A DNA stretch of 64,000 bases from Tunturibacter psychrotolerans. GTDB lineage: Bacteria; Acidobacteriota; Terriglobia; Terriglobales; Acidobacteriaceae. Position numbers and translations under genes: made by a program. Positions within the stretch are counted from its first letter, which is position 1, and each line of letters starts with the position of its first letter. The stretch covers positions 186,001-250,000 of the forward strand of contig NZ_CP132942.1 of the NCBI RefSeq assembly GCF_040359615.1, given 5' to 3'. The notes beneath the pieces are model-generated. The model worked only from the letters and a program-made list of their open reading frames with translations. It searched no databases and was not told the DNA's origin. This document shows, one piece after another, positions 60,691 to 64,000 of the stretch.

Positions 60691-61500
60691 TTACTTCTTT
60701 ACGGCTTTCTTTGCTGGGGCCTTCTTTACAGCCTTCTTTACGGCTTTCTTAGCAGGAGCCTTCTTGGCTGCCTTCTTAGCAGGAGCCTTCTTTGCTGCTG
60801 CCTTCTTCGCTGGTGCCTTCTTTGCTGCTTTCTTAGTTGCCAAGGTAGTACCTCTCTTCTTTAGTTTTTTACTGCTTGCAGTGCTCTTGTTGCCGGCAGC
60901 CTTTTTAGGGGCGACCTTCCCGCCGCGCAGAGCACTAACCTTCTTCGCGGCAGATTTCGATTTGGCAGAGGCCTTCTTTGGAGCGGCCTTCTTTGCCAGA
61001 ACTTTTTGGGGTGCGGGCTTCTTTGCCGCAACCTTCTTCGCAACGACCTTCTTGGCCGCCGCGGGCTTGCTGACTTTCTTCGCTGCCGACTTCACAGGCG
61101 TGGCCTTCTTGGCTGGTGCGGCTTTCTTGGCTGGGGTGAGCTTCTTAGCTGGCGTCGCAGCAACCTTCTTTGCCGCCGGCTTTACCTGGCTCACAGCCGA
61201 TTGACTCACCGGCAGCTTGGACTCTTTGGTCGCCGGCTGGTAGCTGCTCACTGGCGAAGGCGGCAGCGCGAACAGCTTTGCATCTTCGGCATGGGTTCCA
61301 TGAAGATCATCGTCGGTGTCTTCGTCATCGAGCTGAGACTCCGCATCGTCATCCTCTGAGGTCATCGTGACCTCTTCTTCTTCATCATCATCGTTGAAGC
61401 GGTGATGCACATCATCCTGTTCGTCATCGGGTTCATCGCCGAAGGTATGATCGTCATCGGCTGCAGCTGCGTGAAGCTTGATGGTGTCGTCAAACATCAT
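60691..61500 (-). CDS. Bipolar histone-H1-like protein (acidic head, KKA tail)
   Basis: 269 residues from the ATG at 61500, with GAGGGG nine bases upstream; a longer frame to 61593 has no site. Residues ~10-72 are dominated by Asp/Glu. Residues ~105-269 consist of AAKK, PAKKA and KKAPAKKA repeats like the C-terminal tail of histone H1 and bacterial HC1/AlgP. No globular domain lies between. The tail should bind DNA; the acidic head could mask it or bind partners. No GxxG signal. The last 60 codons are near-identical repeats, so strain length variation is expected. Confidence 0.85.
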   Translation of the reverse strand: MMFDDTIKLHAAAADDDHTFGDEPDDEQDDVHHRFNDDDEEEEVTMTSEDDDAESQLDDEDTDDDLHGTHAEDAKLFALPPSPVSSYQPATKESKLPVSQSAVSQVKPAAKKVAATPAKKLTPAKKAAPAKKATPVKSAAKKVSKPAAAKKVVAKKVAAKKPAPQKVLAKKAAPKKASAKSKSAAKKVSALRGGKVAPKKAAGNKSTASSKKLKKRGTTLATKKAAKKAPAKKAAAKKAPAKKAAKKAPAKKAVKKAVKKAPAKKAVKK

Positions 61501-61659
61501 TGTTGTTATCCCCTCACTGCTTTCTACTTCTATCGCTCTCTGCGTTGTCTTACCAGCTTCGATGCAACAACAAACATCTTTACATACCGGCACCAGATTC
61601 TAGCAACAAGGATGCATCCAACCGCTACCGAAGGCAAGCAATCTTTTTCACGAGGAAAC

Positions 61660-63555
61660 TTATCGTGTAGCTTTCTTTTTCATTTTGGTGGCGGAGCTGA
61701 GCTCCGCTTCGCTTGAACTCTTCTTACTGGTCGCCTTAGTGGAAGCGGAGGACGTGCCGGACTTCGAGTTCTTGTGTGTGCTGGTTGAATGCGTGGAACC
61801 CTGATGAACACTGGTCGAAGCAGAATGCACGCCGCTCCTTTTTCGAGTGCCTCTGCCATGCACGTGTGTGCCGGGCGCGAGCTTAACCGGCTCGACAACT
61901 GCGAGGGAGGTGCCGGGATGCACGGCTTTGGACGATAGATGATTCCACCGCCGCAGATCTTCTACCGAGACGCCGAATCGATCGGCGACGGTGACCAACG
62001 TGTCGCCGCGACGCATGGCGTATCGCTGCGGCCGTGCTCCCGCAGCGGCTGTCGTGACCGGTATGACGAGTTCGTCTCCGGTATCGACGCCATCATTCAG
62101 AGCCACGCCGTTTGCAGCTACGATGTCGCTTGCATGGGCATGCAAGGTGGTTGCGATGCCGTCGAGCGTTTCGCCCGGGCGTACCACGTGAAAGCGCCAG
62201 CTGCTGCGTTTGTCTTCAGGAATCTCCTTGAGGCGCTCGGTGAAGACGTCGTGGGTGCCAACGGGGATGTGCAGATCGAACGACGTGTCGTGGGGCGTCG
62301 TCATTCGCAGGAGGCTGGGATTCAAGGCCACGATCTCAGTGAGAGAGGAGTCGGTGACGTCGGCTACCAGACGTAGATCGATTGCATAGTCGACGGACAC
62401 GGTGTCGGAGACGACGGGCGCGTCGGGGACCATCTTGTCGAGTCCATACTTCTCGGGGTTCTTCGCCATGATGACGGCGGCGAGAATCTTGGGGACGTAG
62501 TCCCTGGTCTCCTTCGGCAGCGAGTTGCGGCGGTAGAGCTCCCAGAAGTCGGCGTAGCCGGTTCGCTGCACAGCGCGCTGGACGTTGCCGGGGCCCCAGT
62601 CGTAGGCGGCCATGGCGAGATACCAGTCGCCGAACTGGTTGTAAAGGGTCTTCATATACTTCGCGTAGGCGATCGAAGATTTTTCGGGATCGAAGCGCTC
62701 ATCGAAGTAGCCGTTGCGCGCCAGACCGTAGGCGCCGGTGGGCATGAACTGCCACATGCCGCCTGCTCCAGATTTTGCATTGAGCACCTGCGGTTGAAAG
62801 CCTGACTCGGCCACGGCGAGGTAGATCAGATCCTGAGGCACACCGTTGTCTGCCAGCGCCTTCAGTATCATCGTCTTGTATTTTCCGGCGCGCTCCATGC
62901 TGCGAAGCATGTGGGCGTGAAAGGAGGGCGAATTGGCGAAGTAGCCGATGTAGCCTGCGACCTGGTCGTTGATGACGAGAGGGAGATCGGAGGAGATCTG
63001 CAGTTCGGCCTTCAACTTCGCGGTCAGTTCGGGATCGGCCGGGAAGGTGAGGTCTTCGGCAGTATCGAGGGGCGCCTCTTCAATCTTGGGAGAGAATCCG
63101 TTGCCTTGTTTGAGCGCAGCCATCTCGAGCGAGTTCACGGCGTTGAGGAGATGATCGAACTCGTCGGCAAGTTGGGGGTCGGTCTTCAGATTCATGCCGC
63201 TGGTCAGCATGAGATCGACTGCGGAGTCGAAATCCAGCCGTGCTGCATCGAGACGACCGGCGCGATAATTGTCGACACCGCTGCGATAGGCGGCGTCAGC
63301 GGAGTTGATCAGTTGCTGGACTTTGAAGGCGTGAGCTGAGCTATCGACGGACTGCTCGGTGGACTGGGCTGGTTGGCTGGTCGTTGCTGCGTCTCCGCTC
63401 GTCGGAGGCGTAATCGTTGGTGCTGTTGCTTGTACCGGGACATTACCCGGCGCGGCGGCATCTTCCTGCGGACAACCGGTCAGCAGTACCAGCGGAGCAC
63501 ACATCACCGCGAGTGCCGAAGTTCGCACCAAGTCCCTTAATGTCATTCGCACCAT
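61660..63555 (-). CDS. MltD-type membrane-bound lytic transglycosylase with LysM domains
   Basis: 631 residues. Lipobox LLTGC (Cys28), a low-complexity linker, then the lytic transglycosylase domain with catalytic Glu250 (AVAESGF) and the SGAGGMWQFMP, AMAAYDWGPGNVQ motifs. Two LysM regions follow (HVVRPGETLDGIATTL about 465-510, YAMRRGDTLVTVADRFGV about 530-575). The C-terminus (580-631) is Ser/Thr/Lys-rich. Cleaves peptidoglycan from the outer-membrane side. Confidence 0.92.
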   Translation of the reverse strand: MVRMTLRDLVRTSALAVMCAPLVLLTGCPQEDAAAPGNVPVQATAPTITPPTSGDAATTSQPAQSTEQSVDSSAHAFKVQQLINSADAAYRSGVDNYRAGRLDAARLDFDSAVDLMLTSGMNLKTDPQLADEFDHLLNAVNSLEMAALKQGNGFSPKIEEAPLDTAEDLTFPADPELTAKLKAELQISSDLPLVINDQVAGYIGYFANSPSFHAHMLRSMERAGKYKTMILKALADNGVPQDLIYLAVAESGFQPQVLNAKSGAGGMWQFMPTGAYGLARNGYFDERFDPEKSSIAYAKYMKTLYNQFGDWYLAMAAYDWGPGNVQRAVQRTGYADFWELYRRNSLPKETRDYVPKILAAVIMAKNPEKYGLDKMVPDAPVVSDTVSVDYAIDLRLVADVTDSSLTEIVALNPSLLRMTTPHDTSFDLHIPVGTHDVFTERLKEIPEDKRSSWRFHVVRPGETLDGIATTLHAHASDIVAANGVALNDGVDTGDELVIPVTTAAAGARPQRYAMRRGDTLVTVADRFGVSVEDLRRWNHLSSKAVHPGTSLAVVEPVKLAPGTHVHGRGTRKRSGVHSASTSVHQGSTHSTSTHKNSKSGTSSASTKATSKKSSSEAELSSATKMKKKATR

Positions 63556-63683
63556 CTTCGCTTTTCATTGTAAGGGGTGCAAGAAGCAAATTTGCGAACT
63601 CTCGCGGATAGCTCTGCGAAAGGGACCCGCTGTGCGGAATATGGTGCGGTGCAACGGACGTATGGGACAGTGCTCCTTATGTT

Positions 63684-64000
63684 TTACCGGCTTCGGATGA
63701 GGACTGCGGTTGCGTCATCGGTGTGGTTCGACTTGTGGGAGAACCTCTGCACCTCTTCAATCAATCCCTCTACGCAAGCGCTGGGCTGCAGGAAGTGTTG
63801 GACCAGCCGGGCAGCGCCGTACTCTTCGTCGACGTGATTCATTGCCTCGGTAATTCCATCGGTATAGAAGAGGAGCTGAGTGCCGGGATGAAGTGTGAGC
63901 TTGTATTCGGGATACGATGTTGACCCCAGCCCGAGCGGCATGCCGGTGTCGATATCGAGGAAGGAGCATTCGCCGTTGATGAGCAGAGGACGCAGATGTC
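63684..64000 (-). CDS. SpoIIE/RsbU-type PP2C phosphatase, C-terminal fragment (5' truncated)
   Basis: The frame is open to the window edge, so only the last ~105 residues are seen. They fit the end of a PPM/SpoIIE catalytic domain: PLLINGE, PLGLGS, LHPGTQLLFYTDGITEAMN (the metal-binding Asp in YTDG) and DDATAVLI. Such enzymes dephosphorylate anti-anti-sigma factors or similar regulators. The sensory N-terminus lies outside the window. Confidence 0.85.
   Translation of the reverse strand, partial: HLRPLLINGECSFLDIDTGMPLGLGSTSYPEYKLTLHPGTQLLFYTDGITEAMNHVDEEYGAARLVQHFLQPSACVEGLIEEVQRFSHKSNHTDDATAVLIRSR

Overview
The window is a chromosomal segment from a GC-rich Gram-negative bacterium, most likely a soil Acidobacteriota of the Terriglobia/Acidobacteriaceae type (Granulicella, Edaphobacter or Terriglobus relatives). 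This is inferred from lipid A genes, several lipobox proteins, a YXWGXW protein, DUF5666 and DUF5996 families, a cytoplasmic MGH1/GH63-like glucosidase and abundant intergenic palindromic repeats. It is not proven. I see no prophage, transposase, CRISPR array, defence island, rRNA or tRNA gene. Most of the window is core metabolism.

Layout. 0-6 kb: end of an M28-like peptidase, a degenerate rhomboid, a lipoprotein and a large glucosidase. 6-11 kb: a small Cys/His protein behind a strongly structured leader, then aspS, hisS, a gamma-carbonic anhydrase and rpsU. 11-14.5 kb: zinc-ribbon protein, rpmA and rplU, a long repeat-bearing intergenic region and an ArsR/AHSA1 pair. 14.5-29 kb: SDR, a WYL regulator divergent from DinB with a palindrome between them, dut, purL-purF (ATGA overlap), MerC, several small enzymes and purD. 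29-42 kb: YXWGXW proline-rich lipoprotein, acnA, a cysteine-free rpsD form with a small partner, a serine hydrolase, rel, and a multicopper oxidase with an outer-membrane protein. 42-48 kb: trpB-trpA, chorismate mutase, DAHP synthase, tyrA and ilvA, an aromatic amino acid block. 48-54 kb: TonB, ddl, small DUF proteins, a DUF5666 lipoprotein and DoxX. 54-60 kb: SDR, cysK, fabZ-lpxA (GTGA overlap), Gfo/Idh and lpxI. 60-64 kb: peroxiredoxin, a bipolar histone-H1-like protein, an MltD-like transglycosylase and the end of a SpoIIE-type phosphatase.

The unusual content lies mostly in non-coding structure. At least two dispersed palindromic repeat families are visible. One has an arm-variable copy inserted in frame inside aspS, adding about 15-20 residues. 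Two genes (6195 and trpB) have intrinsic-terminator-like hairpins between a plausible promoter and the start codon. The top strand changes from C-rich to G-rich between about 10 and 14.5 kb whatever the gene orientation, as expected near a replication origin, although no dnaA or DnaA-box cluster is visible.

Coordinates use the start codon I judge best. Where an upstream in-frame start exists, the entry says so.
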